From Ophioderma brevispina (lineage: Eukaryota > Echinodermata > Ophiuroidea > Amphilepidida > Ophiodermatidae): a DNA stretch of 64,000 nt. The notes below the pieces were generated by a model. It did no database searches. It was not told the origin of the DNA and worked only from the letters and a program-made list of their open reading frames with translations. Positions 1-13,121 of the stretch are shown piece by piece; positions within the stretch are counted from its first letter, which is position 1; each line of letters begins with the position of its first letter. The stretch is from positions 82,591-146,590 of the forward strand of contig JAMKCH010002965.1 of NCBI GenBank assembly GCA_023653785.1, in the 5' to 3' direction. A program made the position numbers and the translations under genes.

Positions 1-3000
1 GGAGAATCTTTAACTGTGCTTCAGTCGCTGGCCTGAATGTAAGAGCCCAAGTTATGGATTGTTTTTGTACTTTTTTTTTTCCATAACTTGTGTTTTCAAG
101 GTCTTTATGAAGTATAAAACCCCCCAGTCTAACAAAAAATATATTAATTATGCTTTTCCGTACTAAAAGGGGGCAAACTCAATCAACAATTCGTCCCCCA
201 AACTTGAGAATTTTGATATCGACAGAAGTTATATTTTTCTCATACCCAGGGACAGGGAATTGTTGCCTTTTATGTTATGAACAAAAAACCTCCCAAAGAT
301 GGCGGTCTGGTAGCATAGAGGCTGTGGGGGGGTAGCAAAGAGGCGTCGGGTAGAAAAGACAGGCGTGGGTAGCAAAGGCGGCCATCGTTAGCAACGGCAG
401 CTGTCGTAGCAAAGACACTGTTGGTAGGAAAGACGATGCAAGCGGGTGTGGTACTTTTAAAATTGGGAGTCAAAATAATAATTCTCTGAATAACACATTC
501 CAAAACTACAGGCCAAAGTGACCCTTATAAAGCATCCAGAATCTATTTTTGGCACCAAAACCCTTGAAAATGGGGGGGGTGGTATGGGCAAAAAATGACC
601 GCTTGTAACCAAGAACTCTGGCGCAAGTAAGAGGAAGGTTTCTGGATAGAGTGTTGCAATTTTAAAGGAACAAGGGACATTTGAAACAATAGTGCGCCCT
701 CAAGATTTCCAAATGATATTTTGCATGGTTAGGCTTTTATATCCAAAAGCCCTCAACCCGAAATGATTTAAGACCAAATAGCTCCTTTATGGGTAAAAAG
801 GACGATTTTATAATTTAACGTCGCCGCGACGACGTTAAATTCAGCATACAGCGAAAATGGCGTTTAACACAAGAACACGCATGCCGTATGCATGTTTCCC
901 ACGATTATGCACACTGTTTGTCGGTCTATAACCTTTGTGGTTTTAAGATCAGTGAGTACGAGTCAAAAGTATCAGGGTAATATACACATTTGTTGATGTG
1001 TAAAGTACGGAAGGAAAACTTCAAAGTGGACTCCCAAAATTAACCTGGATGTCTGTATCCTCATTATCAATGTCCTATCTGTTTTGGGGTTATGTCTATT
1101 TTTAGTGTAAAATAATTCTCTGTTCTTCCAATGGCCTACCTATCATTTGAGAGCAAATTGAAGAAATTCATATTTTGTGAAAATGTGCCAGTTGCCGCTT
1201 TTTAAGGTCGGAAACTGATGGCATGCATCTGGGTGGAAAGGAAAAACAAGAAAAGTCAGGGAATTCTAGAGTTACCCAATTAGCGGCAACCATCAAGAAT
1301 TATGTATGACAAATCCTTAATGTGACAGGAGGAGATTTAATCTCAGACAGATAAATTCATACAAAGCCCATGGATTGAGTATTCAGGCTTGCAACTTATT
1401 AAAGCTATACCAATTTTTTTTCAAAAAGATGACAATTTTAGAAATTGCTGAAAATTTGCTGTGATTCCAAAAGGAATAGTGTATCTTATACTAAACACCT
1501 GAGGATTCTTGAAAGGTTTTGAAGAAGAAAGAGAAAAATTATTTAAGGCAATTTAAAGTATGAAAAACACTCATTACCAGCATCATCAAAGTCGGGAAAA
1601 AATAATGTTGGGATTTTGATGCAAAAAAAAAAGAAAGGACTTGCTTGTCCCGGATTGTTGGCATTTTATCAGTAGAGTATTTGAAAATAAGAGGCGGGCA
1701 CTTCTAAGAGATGATTTTCGAGGAGAACGTTATCAAGAAATTCTAGTAGGAATTCCCAAAATGTATTTATCTTACATTTGAGAAATAAAGGTTACAAGCA
1801 GCAAAATGGGAGTTTTTTACGATTACACATGCCTTCAGTCATAAGCATTGTTGAGGGAAATTTACCGTCTATTCGCCACTACCCGAATCGGTTTTGCATT
1901 GTCGGAGGCTGGCTATTGACCTATTCACAGAAAGGAGATGTTAAGGTAGCAGAGGTACTCTTTGGAAATAATGCCACTAACATGATCAAGAAATACACTG
2001 GTATAAATCTCCTTACAATACTTGTACTTTGTACACAATGTTTAGCGTTCAACGAATGCGGTCTACCAATGATAGAATAGCAATAAAACTAACCCCAAAT
2101 CCATCAGTGGGTCTGCTTCGCACCAAAAAGTTTGATTAAAATTTGAAAGGAAAAAAACAAAAAAACACAGGTATCCTTTTTTCTGGTTCCCACGTCTACA
2201 GTATACTGTATAATTATACATTTTATGATCACTATGTGGGATTATAAAGACAGGCACCCTATTCAAATTTTTTGAAGGGGGATGACCATATTGGGGAATT
2301 TTTTTTTTTTTTTAGAAGGGCTTACCCAAAAACCTTTTGAAAAGTTTGGACGATATTTAACAAAAACCCATTCCGTGAGAGCTGAAAAGTTGGATTTTGT
2401 GAATGAAATCCCCAGATACTGTGTAAAAGAATATGGGTCGGACCAAATGGGGCACTTTTGGTCATAACATCAACCAAAACATCTCTTTAGCCCTAAGATT
2501 GTACATGGTAATGAGAAATAGTAGTTCTTCGATACAAAAATTGAACAACTTCGCATAAATCTGGGGGGCAAGGACGATGCTATGCGATCGGACCAGCCCT
2601 TTGAGCAAACATCAACTGGGAGCACAGTGAGGCAGAAAAAAAAATTAAAGGTCAAAGTTGGGATCTGCACCTCCCTAAAAATTATTTAGTCGGCCTGTTC
2701 TGCAACTAAAGTCAAATTTAATATAAATAATGTAATAGAACAACATTTTTTTTTGGAAAGTGCCTTTCTTCCAAGATATTCTAGTGACTATTAATTATAA
2801 ATTATGCTTGAACTACTATAAACACACTGGGGAAACTCAAACTGCTTCGTAACTTGACGGGCAGCAGGGGACAGACGGAGTCATTTTTCTTAGTCATTTC
2901 TCTTTTAGATGAGTACCCAAAAGGGAGCCTCAACTATGTAAGTAAACATTGCAGCGGCACCAACAATGTTTACACATATCTTTGTAATGAATCAGAAGGT

Positions 3001-3260
3001 GTTTTGACCCATCCCATCATAAGGCATGCAAATGTTCCTATATCTTACTGTACACAACACATTCAGTACAAAAGTGGACAAGAAGCTAGAGGACCACAAA
3101 ACATTCATGATATTGCTAGAAATTCCCCTACGATACAACACTTTGGGGGTGAAAAATGAGTGTAAAAGTTCGGGTTTTTATGTTAAGAAGGATTTTGTGG
3201 GATCACAGATTCCTATGTGGTGAAATTAAAAAAATGGTGGAAGCTTGGGATTTTGAAAAA
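1..3260. other. AT-rich non-coding DNA, no gene recognised
   Basis: Open frames here are short (at most 101 codons, 2854-3159) and none resembles a family I know. A CG-rich inverted repeat with 12-base arms (AATTTAACGTCG and its complement) lies at 812-841 in otherwise AT-rich sequence. Position 1317 begins TTAATGTGACAGGAGGAGAT, which matches the terminal sequence of the 372-bp TTAA elements at 26.4 and 53.0 kb, but the sequence after it does not match them. Confidence 0.6.
300..432. repeat. degenerate GTAGCAAAG minisatellite
   Basis: About five degenerate units of 20-30 bases, each containing GTAGCAAAG or a near variant (GTAGAAAAG, GTAGGAAAG) followed by a GC-rich stretch. Spacing is irregular. 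No coding sense is evident. Confidence 0.5.
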
Positions 3261-3264
3261 AAAA

Positions 3265-3545
3265 TATTCGAGTTTTGCAAAAATATTCAGAGTTTGCCAA
3301 AAATATTCAGAGTTTGCAAAAACATTTCAGAGTTTGCAAACAATAATTTTGCAAAAAAATATGCACTAGTTTTGAAGGAATTATTTTATAGTTTTGCGAA
3401 GGGGATGTAATAGTTTTGCAATATATTTACTACTTTGCGAAAATATCTTTACGTTTTGCAAGATATTTATAGTTTGCGCAAACTAAAGCAGAGTAGTTTT
3501 GCAAAAAATTCATGTTTTTGCAAAACAAAAATTCATTAAATTTTC
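3265..3545. repeat. imperfect tandem repeat of TTTGCAAAA-type motifs
   Basis: Units such as AGTTTGCAAAAATATTC and AGTTTTGCAAAA recur every 17-35 bases. The core TTTTGCAAAA is self-complementary. Units near 3270-3345 are regular and later ones diverge. Open frames through it are by-products of the repeat. Confidence 0.6.
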
Positions 3546-4084
3546 GGCGAAGAAAATTTTCCGATTCGTATCGGAGACAGTCGCAGCAATTTACGGGAAC
3601 TTCCGGACCTCACGGAAAAGAACCGAAATTGGACGGAGGAAACTACGAGATAGTTTAACCACCAGGGCACGCCAAAGCCATTTTACAAGAACTGGTCGTA
3701 ACAATGAAATGAAAGTGCTACACACTAAGCGTGTGGGGCGTCGTTGTTATTTCTAAACAGTGTGTTTTTTCAGGTGACTATCTTGGAATTAAAAGTGCTC
3801 GATCCCATTACAGGAGAGCGTAATGAAAATTTAAAAGTATAGACCTCTGGAAAGGGAACTCATAGTATATATAAAACCGCTTCAGCAAATAACATCTACT
3901 TCAGTATTAGAAAGTTGAAGATATCTATATACCAATGTAGGAAGATTGCGCGCACTATACACTGACCAATTTATCGGATTTTACCGAGGAATACATGAAA
4001 TGCATTGGAACTGAACTCAAAGATGTAAATTGTCAACGGTTTTGAACGAGTTTAAGTCGTCCAGGAGTAGGTTTACGATTATAG

Positions 4085-7000
4085 TATAATTATTATTTGT
4101 TATTTTATTTTTTAATATATTATGATATGTTATGGGCTCAAGAATAATACATATATACGAGGAAAATGGAGAGGCTTGCCAGTTTGCCGCACGGCCAGGG
4201 CCGTAAAGGATATATTATAGGAAATTATTAGGATTATTATCTTATATGTTTTGGAATATTACCTATAGCAATTTAAAAGGAGGGTTGGCCCAGGAGCCGC
4301 CATACCACAGCAGATATGTACTATATTATTATTGATTTAATATAGAACTATGGTTTGGAAATTACCTATAACATAACATGGATAGCTTGCACATGCCGCA
4401 ATGCACAGGCGTAAATGACTATATTGTCTTACTTATTATATTAAGATTATTTTTATGTGTTTGGAATATACCTATATGATAACATGGAACGGTTTTTGGG
4501 CCCAGAGATGCCGTGAATGCCCCGTCCGGAGGTTAGATGTATATGATTAGTATTTTTATATAAGATAGTATGTTAATTATTATTATTGATTAGATTATGT
4601 TATTGGCATATTACCCTATTACATTAACATGGATTGGATGCCACGTTTTCCGGCAATGGCACCGGCGGAAAGGATATATTATATTACATTATTCTTATAT
4701 TATATCTTATATGTTTTGAATAGTACCTATATGCATTTACCAAGGATTAGGTTTGGGCCCAGATGCCGCAGGCCACAGACAGATATGACTAATTGGAGTA
4801 TAGTATATTAATATATACTATTATGTTTTGGGACTACCTATTATATACATTAACGGATAGGCTTGCCACATCTGCTGCAATGCCACAGGCCGTAACGTCG
4901 TAACGTAAACGGATATATTAATTACTTATTATTATTATTATTATTATGATTAGCTTTATGTTTTGGGATATTACCTATATGCATTACAAGGATAGGTATG
5001 GGCCCAGATGCCGCAATGCACAGACGGATTATGTACATATTATTATTAGTATAATATTGTGCACCATAATTTTTGTTTATTTTGGAATATTACATATATA
5101 AATTAAACCCAGGGATAGGCCTGTCACATATGCCGCAATGCAACAGCCGTAAAGCATATTATATTTATTATAATTATATTATTCTTATCTTGATATGTTT
5201 TGGAATATTAACTAGAGGCATTTACAAGGATTTAGGATTGGGCCCAAGATGCTCGCAATGCACAGACAGATGTATAGATTATTATTATATGATTATATTA
5301 TTAATATTTTATTGGAATAGACGTATATACATCACATGGATAGGCTTGCACCTATGCCGTAATGTCACGGCCGTCAAAAGACTATTATTATAAAATTCAT
5401 TATGATTAAATGAATATATTAATATTGTTATTGGATATTAGTATAGACATTAAACATGGATAGGCTTGCAAATATGCCGTAATGTCACAGGCCGTAAAGG
5501 CTCGTATTATATACATATTATTATATTATCTTATTATGTTGTGGAATATTAAATATATGCATTAACATGGAAAGGTTTTGGGCCCAGATACCGCAATGGC
5601 CCAGCCGATAGGGACAGTAGATTCTTATATATTATTAATATTCATGTTATGTTGGATCTTACGTGAACATTAAAATGGATAGGCATGCCACTATGCCGCA
5701 ATGTCACAGGCCGGAAAGGCCTATTATTATATTACATTATTTATATAGCTTTATTATGTTTGGAATATATATATATGAATTACAAGGATAGGATTGGGAC
5801 CAGATGCCGCAATGCCACAGGAACCGATAGGTCTATTATTTATATATTTTATTATTATTTTAATATTATTTGATTGGTTATTTGGAATATTACCTATTAC
5901 ATTAACATGGATAGGCTTGCCACGTGTTGCGCAATGGCACAGCCGTTAAGACCATTATATCTGACATTATTATTGTTGTATCTTTATTATGTTTTGGACT
6001 ATTACCTATATGCATTACAAGGATGGATGGGCCCAAGTGCCGCAATGCAAAGACAGTATGATATCTTATTATTATGTTTTGGAATAGTACCTATATGCAT
6101 TTACATGGCTAGGTTGCCCCATCTGCCGCAATGCAGGTAAGACTCTATTATATTACATTATTGAGTAATTTATAGCTTATTTGTTTGGAATATGACCATT
6201 TTTGCATTTACAAGGTAGGTGGGCCCAGAGCCGCATGCACAGGACCGATATGTACTATATTATAGTATTATATCATGATGATTCTGATATTCTGTTATTT
6301 GGCATATTACATTCATAATAAATACATGGATATGCTTGTCCATCTGCCGCAAGCAAAGCGTAAAGGAATATTATTAGATTCTCTTATATTATTATAGTTA
6401 TTATGTTTGGAATATTACTATATGCATTTGCAAAAGGATAGGATTGGGCCAGAGCCGGCAATGCCCACAGACCAGATATGTACATATTATTATTATTATT
6501 AATATTATTAATATGTTTTGGAATAGACGTAGATTACATAAACATGGATAGGATTGCCACATATCCGCATGCACAGGCAGTAAAAGGATATTATTAATTA
6601 TTTATTTGATTCTATATCTTTATTATGTTTTGGCATATTACCTATATGCATTAAAATGAAGTTTGGGCCCACATGCCGCAATGCCACAGACCGATAGGTA
6701 CTATTATAATATTTTATTCTTATTAGTATTATTTGATATTCGTATGTTAATTATTATTATGATTTGTTATTGGAAATAACTATATTACATAAACATAGGA
6801 TTAGGCTTGCCACGTTTGCCGCCATGGCACAGCCGTAAAGGGATATTATTCTATTACATTTATTATTAGTATTATCTTTATTATGTTTGGGAATATTACC
6901 TATATGCATTACAAGGATAGGTGTGGGCCCAGATGCCGCATACCACAACAGACAGATATGTACTATCTTATTATTAGTATTATTAATATATATTATATTA

Positions 7001-8105
7001 TGTTTTGGAACATTACCTATCCTTACATTAAATGGATAGGTTGCCACACTCCGCAAGGCAACCAAGGCCGTAAGGATTTATGTATAAATTCTTATTCTTA
7101 GTAGTATATTATTAGCTTTAGTTTGGAATATTAGCCTAATGGCATTGAAAAGGATAGGGTTGGCCCCAGATACCGCAATGCCACAGACATATATGTACTA
7201 TCTGATTATGATTATGTGATATGTTCTTGGAATATTACAGATAATTAGACATTACTGGATAGGGTTGCCACATATGCCGCAATTTCACAGGCCGTAAAGG
7301 ACTTATTATTATCTTATAGTAATTATTATTATTATTTTATTGTTTTGGAAGAGTACTATATGCATTACAAGGATGGATTGGGCACAGATGACGCAATGCC
7401 AACAGACAGATATGTAAATATATTATTATTATTATTCTATCTATCTTGTATTTGGAATCTTACGTAATACATTACTGGAGAGGCGTGCCAATAGGCCGCC
7501 AATTGTCACAGGCCAAAGGGACTAGTATGTATCCATTATTTATTAGTAGTATGATCTTGATTATGTTTTGGAATAGTACCTGATGCATTACATGGAAGGT
7601 TTTGGGCCAGTGCCGAAATGCACAGACGAGAGTACACTATTATGATATATTATTAATATCAGTGATTGGGAATATTATATTATATATACGTTACTGGGAT
7701 GGCTTGCCACATTTGCCGCAAGGCCACAGGCCGTCCGTTAAAGGACTATAATATTACATATATATTATCATCTTTATTATGTTGGGAATCTTACTTAACG
7801 CATTACATGGATAGGTTTGGCCCAGATTGCCGCAAGCCACAGACAAGATTACTATATATATATTATTAGATTATTATGATGCTTAGTATAGTTTTATATT
7901 ATCGGATTTGTTATTGGCATATCAAGTTATATATTTTATCGGTGGGCTGGTGTGCAAGATAGCACAGTGCAACAGCATAACCTAAAAATGACTATTATTA
8001 TGAGTTATTATAGGATAGCATTAGTTTACCTAATTGTTGGAATACATATTATATTCGGATAGGGGTGCCCCACCAAATAGCACCAGTGCACCAGTCCAAA
8101 AATGG
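4085..8105. repeat. dimeric satellite array, about 225-245 bp per dimer
   Basis: About 16 dimers in 4 kb. Half A contains GGATAGGCTTGCCACATATG then CCGCAATG and CACAGGCCGTAAAGG. Half B contains GGATAGGTTTGGGCCCAGAT then GCCGCAATG and CACAGACAGATATG. Each half is followed by an AT-rich TTATTATTATT tract and TTTTGGAATATTACCTATAT. The halves are clearly related (about 115 bp each), so the unit is an old dimerised monomer. Neighbouring units differ mainly by one-base indels. The last units, beyond about 7900, are more diverged. The short open frames inside it are not genes. Confidence 0.85.
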
Positions 8106-9055
8106 ACTTCGATTCGTTTACATTTTGAAAAAAACTCCACTTTTAAAATAATTCATTAAATTAAATATTTTTAATATAACTTTTGTACTCTCGTGATCTC
8201 GTACATGACGGTAGAACCGTAATTATTTTAACACAAATACAGTATACTCAGCGTCCATAAATTGCAAGAAGATAATAAAGTGAAGTTTTTGTAAATAAAT
8301 CGGATAATAACTTAAAAATTCAATATCGCCCTGCTGTTTTTTTTCAGCGGCATACAAAGTTTCTATGGTTCACTGTTTGCTCCAGGTTTCGTGGTAGGTA
8401 GGTTTGTATTGTGTTTTAAAACATGAAATCTTGCTGAACCAAAGTAACTGTGGTCTCAAAGCGATCTGAATTTCTGATTTAAGACATTGAACTTTTTCAC
8501 TCAGCATTTTCTTTTGTTCATGGATAGTATTGTATAATGACGCAAATTACTCTCTCCACCTGTATTGGTGAACATAATTTGGTGTTAAATGTTTGTAATC
8601 AAATCACTGCTGAAGACCATGTTACCTATGTAAGCGAGCATCTTGTTTGGCTCAAAATTCGGCCAATATTTTTAAGTCTCAGACAAAATAGGGTAAACTT
8701 ATTCCTAAAAAGGCAAATTGACCAAATACGTTTTCGAAGCCTGTTATTCTTACTATAGAACCTAGCAAAATGAGCAAAAAATTTCTTAACTATTTAAGTT
8801 ATTTTTATTTGAATGTAGGTTGTTTGACTCACACTGTATAGTTTATATTAACAGTGATTGAGCAAATAAAACGCAAAATCTTCAAGCCGTTTTTCTCGAA
8901 TGACATTTGCAAATACGCCAAATATATCGGAAAACAGTCGTAGTGCCCGTTTACATAACATCAATAATTGTCTTCAATAGAGTTGTGTATTTTGGGGCCT
9001 GGTGTATTAATTATATTAATTCGAGTTGTTAATTGGTTTATTCGCAAATTTAAAC
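8106..9055. other. no gene recognised
   Basis: AT-rich sequence between the satellite and the first receptor block. The longest frame is 73 codons (8537-8758) and resembles nothing I know. Confidence 0.5.
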
Positions 9056-9059
9056 GATT

Positions 9060-9560
9060 TTTATTGCTAAGACGGGTCAGAGCTCTTCTTCCTGAAGTAT
9101 AAAAGAGAATAAGTTAAAATAAATAAGTCAAACAAGCTAACAAACGACAGTAGAAACTTATGAAAGAAATCTGAAAATTTAAGAAAAGCCAACAAAACAT
9201 ATCATGACATAGGTCGATAAAAGTTTTGGTTTAAGTTCGTATGTCGTAGTTAATGGAGTTTGTTCTTTGAGATGGCCATGAATCCATGAATGACACTTGA
9301 CTTTGCATGTGCTTTGATTTTTTGCGATTCCACCTTAAAAAATATCGTGGAATTTGAGCTTGAATGAGCTCCAACGGCTTCATGCGCTTTGACATCTCAA
9401 ATGGCTCAAATAGGAAAATGGCGCTGAAAAAAAGGCCCCCCAAAATGGTGTGAGTGAGAGGTATAACTGATATTTTGAGATAATGATATTTTTGAAATGT
9501 ACATTTGGTCTAAGCTTTAAAAATGATATTATAATTGTTTTAATTGTTAAAGGAACTCAT
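9060..9560 (+). repeat. upstream part of the duplicated receptor block, copy 1
   Basis: 9060-9440 matches 52295-52680 through shared stretches such as AGAGCTCTTCTTCCT and GGAGTTTGTTCTTTGAGATG. 9470-9560 resembles 53680-53780. Copy 2 carries extra DNA between these two parts (52690-53640), including a 372-bp TTAA element. This supports duplication of a multi-kilobase segment rather than of exons alone. No extracellular-domain exon could be read with confidence. Confidence 0.6.
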
Positions 9561-9736
9561 TATGGAATAAATTCTTTTGTTTATATCGTTCTACCTCAAA
9601 ATGAATGGTTCATAGGTTAACGACTAAGCTATGTCTTTTAAAGATGCATTATTGACAATACGTGTAACCAAAAGTATAAACCGATGATCATCCCGATACA
9701 TATTGTTTTCACATCCTTAACATACTTATGTATTAG

Positions 9737-10034
9737 GGACATCGCAAAAGAGAGGAGGGGATATGGTTACTGCAGTGTAACGAAAAGAAAACTATTACCT
9801 TGCTGACCGGGAGCCCTAAGTAGAAAATCAACTACGCTTGGTTTTTAAACGCCACGCAACATACTACATCTATTACATGGTTTCTTCATGTATTTTCTTT
9901 CAATTGTCCTCTGGTATTTATCTACGCCTCTGGTGGAGAGAAGTTGACGTGCCAATCACTCACTCAGAGCTCTTGTGGTTTCAACAATTGAGTCGGAACA
10001 TGCCGCAAAGTTAGACGGGGGGTCACAGTCATCG
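9737..10034 (+). pseudogene. nicotinic acetylcholine receptor subunit, TM1-TM2 exon, broken copy 1
   Basis: Pentameric cation-channel subunit of the plasma membrane, here decayed. The sequence aligns along its length with the intact exon at 54363-54676 but is 298 rather than 314 bases and is broken by several small indels. The exon limits are conserved: a TATTAG acceptor precedes it and ATCG/GTAGTA forms the donor. Recognisable pieces include the region after the loop C cysteines, TM1 (CATCTATTACATGG region), the GGAGAGAAGTT coding the GEK motif before TM2, and the end of TM2. No single frame runs through. The rest of the copy continues at 13122 across a 3.1-kb intron. Small indels are the dominant difference, so assembly error cannot be excluded, but the in-frame stop in its second exon argues for a true pseudogene. 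Confidence 0.75.
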
Positions 10035-11004
10035 GTAGTAATGTTCCATCTAACTGGAACACACTAATTTAATTGTACTGAGGCAGACATGCAAGGGATG
10101 GGCAGCTAGTGCGGCACCCCAGTTTATTAGTATTATGATCTATTATTCTTTTATATTGATTATTATTAGTGCACAGATTTTCCTTATTAGCGTACTTCCA
10201 ATTGATCATGCGCTGGGAAAAGTACATTTAAAAATACCTTAGATTACATTATATATAATGTAATAGTTTAAAGTCAACAACGCCAAATGAATAATAAACT
10301 CTAAAAATCAAAAAATGATGTTTAAAATAATCAAATGATATCAGGACATTATTACAGGCCCGCTCTGCAGATGAAAGTTGAGTTTTACGGGCCTTTTAAA
10401 CGCATTAACTGTGGATAAACGGACAACGCGAAGAAAGATGGGGAGAGCGTTCAGAGGGCGGGACCAGCAACACCAATGCTTTGTCACCAATCGATGTGAT
10501 GAAAGGTTCGAGAAACACTAAGAAAAATCCCGCGAGTGGTGGTGGGATTGACTGCCCATGGACATCATAGACCTGAAGGACAAACCAACGCGCAAACCCC
10601 CAACTACCACTTCGATACCCCCAAGGGGGTGAAATGAAGCCCATTCAAAACACCAGTGTCCGTGTCTGGCGCTGACCTGTTTGAACTTGCACGGCATATT
10701 TTAGTTTGGTGTGCGTGTCTTCCACACCTCTGTCAATCGATTACCCAACCATCCGCCCCCCTCAGTTGTTGGGTGGTGGGTGCTATTGGGTGGTTAAATT
10801 TTGTCCATAGAGGACCTGCTATCTATTGCAACTAAAATTAAAATTAATGTCTGTGATATTCCTGTGTCGTACTGGCGTGTTGGTATTTCCCTCCTGAAGG
10901 GGGGGGGGGGCAGGGCGTAAATTATTTTTGACATTGGGGGGATTGGGTTGATGAAAAGTTATGGATGAAATGGGGTTTGCTGAAAAGACCAATTACTAGC
11001 ACAT
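10035..11004. other. intron of receptor copy 1, unique part
   Basis: The equivalent intron in copy 2 is only 259 bases (54677-54935), so almost all of this 3.1-kb intron is inserted DNA. A G tract lies near 10900. No gene recognised. Confidence 0.5.
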
Positions 11005-12030
11005 GCAGGTCCTCTTGACTGGCCTTCGCTTGAATTTTCTTTATTGAACATCCAATTCTATAAATTGGTACCTACAGTTTAGCTTAGAATTTATGAACTT
11101 TACTCTTTCCATTGTATCAAATATGTAGAAACTAACGATGACGTCACTATGACGTCATAAGGTAATAAATTTTAAAATTACTGCATATAGGAAGAAACAT
11201 TGATATTTTGCAAATTTACTGGCTAAAATAACATTGAACACTTAAACATTTTCCATCATGTAGAAACATTAAGACGTCATTAGAAAGTTAGTATGTGGGT
11301 ATCATTGGTATCAAAGGAAAGAAGAGGACCGGGTGTTTCGAAAGAACCGACCATGAAACAAACAGAACCCCAGACTCGAAACACCAGACCGGAAGTGAAT
11401 TCACTTCCGGGTCTGGTGTTTCGAGGTCTGGTCTTTCGAAACACCCGGGGGATGTTTCGAAAGACAGACCTCGAAACAACAGACCTCAGACCCGGAAGTG
11501 AATTCACTTCCGGGTCTGATGTTTCGAGGTCTGGGGTCTGTTGTTTCGAGGTCTGGTCTTTCGAAACATCCCCCGGGTGTTTCGAAACACCAGAAACACC
11601 AGACCCGGAAGTGAATTCACTTCCGGGTCTGGTGTTTCGAGGTCTGGGGTCTGTTGTTTCGAGGTCTGGTCTTTCGAAACACCCGGTCTTCGTTCTTCTT
11701 TCCTTGGATACCAAAATGAGAGTAACCAACATCATAAACATGTCATTCTGACTCATACTGTCTCTACATGATGGAAAATGTTTTTAAGTGTTACCATGTT
11801 ATTTTAGCCAGTAAATTTGCAAAAAATATCAAGTTTCTTCCTATATGCAGTAATTTTAAAATTTACTACCTTATGACGTCATAGTGACGTCATCGTTTAG
11901 TGTAATATTTTGATACAATGGAAAGAGTAAAGTTAATAAATTCTAAGCTATACTGTAGGTACCAAATTTATAGGAATTGGATGTTCAATAAAGAAAAAGT
12001 CAAGCGAAAGCCAGTCAGCCCTCCTGCTGA
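11005..12030. mobile_element. foldback element with arms of about 280-320 bp and a palindromic core
   Basis: 11005-11330 and 11690-12030 are near-complementary. Left-end CTGGCCTTCGCTTG pairs with CAAGCGAAAGCCAG at the right. Both arms carry ATGACGTCA motifs and GGATGTTCAATAAAGAAA in the appropriate orientation. The 370-bp core repeats TTTCGAAACACC and GGTCTGGTGTTTCGAGGTCT in both orientations. It also holds three palindromes centred on GGAAGTGAATTCACTTCC, at 11389-11410 (22 bp), 11488-11517 (30 bp) and 11593-11638 (46 bp). Frames of 152 and 158 codons on opposite strands arise from the palindrome, not from a gene. No transposase is visible, so the element is non-autonomous. It lies in the intron of receptor copy 1, and a relative lies at 18110-18560. 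Confidence 0.85.
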
Positions 12031-13121
12031 GAGGGTGATTATCGCATTATCGTAAGCCGGTAAATGGTGATTTAATAACAAAAGGCGGCAACGTGATAGG
12101 GTCTTTGAAACTAGTGTGTTGTGGGTCCTTCCTCTATTACGTCCATGCTAGCACCAAGCTGGTCAAAGCCTAATACCTTTCTTGTGGACAATGCATGTTT
12201 CATGCCGGTTTGTTACATCAGGCAAAAAAGCGCTCTTTATAATCTATTCCCGAGTGTAATAAATTCAACATGTTCTTGCTCATTGAATGGTTCTGCTTAA
12301 TACTAGTTTAATATTGGATGCCCCTTTGTGGTTATATTTTATAAAAGTGTTTCATATTGATAGAATGATGAAATCAGGCAATTTCAAAGGGGTTACAGTG
12401 ATTATGACGCCAGTGAAAAATCATGCTAGACACTTACATTGTTTCACTACGTATGTTGTAAACGAAAGATATCTGTTTCACTAGTAGTAGAAGTTCGTTC
12501 GTTTTTTAATAAATGTTTGCAAGGAATCAATGGTCACAGCATCTGAGTGTCTGATCCGAGTGACAAATGTTGACTTACTACACGCCCTCACATCTTCACT
12601 TACGTTTTTATTGTGTTTATTTTAGCAATTTAGGAACTTAAAAATGTACACGTACTTTTATAGCTCATTTGCTGAAGGACGCGCATCGGAGGCGGCTTAT
12701 TAATTCTCATGAATCGTATAGTCATATTTTCTGATAGGCAATAGATATTCCGAATTAAACCCAGTAAATTGAGAGTGCCCTGTTGGTAGAATTGATCAAC
12801 GATTCAGAATAATTTCAAGATGCCATCATATGTCATTAGCAGCAGTGGTTACTTGATTCTCTACCATATTAAAATAACAGGTCACGGAAATTTAAGAACT
12901 TAAGAAGAATAATAATGGTCACAACAATCTTGATATAGCGCCTAATGTAGTGGCCTCTAGGCTCTTACTTCACATCGAAAGGGGAGCAAGTTATATCTTT
13001 TCGTGAACGATAAAATGCAATAGATAAAAACTCTATGTAGGAAAGATTTATGGCACCACATATTGTGCTTTGATTGGATCAATATATCACTAATTTTTTT
13101 CCATATCACATATTTTTGCAG
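12031..13121. other. intron of receptor copy 1, right part
   Basis: AT-rich, no gene recognised. It ends in the acceptor ATATTTTTGCAG, identical to the acceptor of copy 2 at 54935. Homology with the copy 2 intron is limited to the last few dozen bases. Confidence 0.55.

Noticed and set aside
1317..1360. A third family b MITE
   Set aside because: Only the first 20 bases match. The interior does not.
11280..11756. 158-codon minus-strand and 152-codon plus-strand frames
   Set aside because: Both come from the palindromic core of the foldback element, which translates similarly on both strands.
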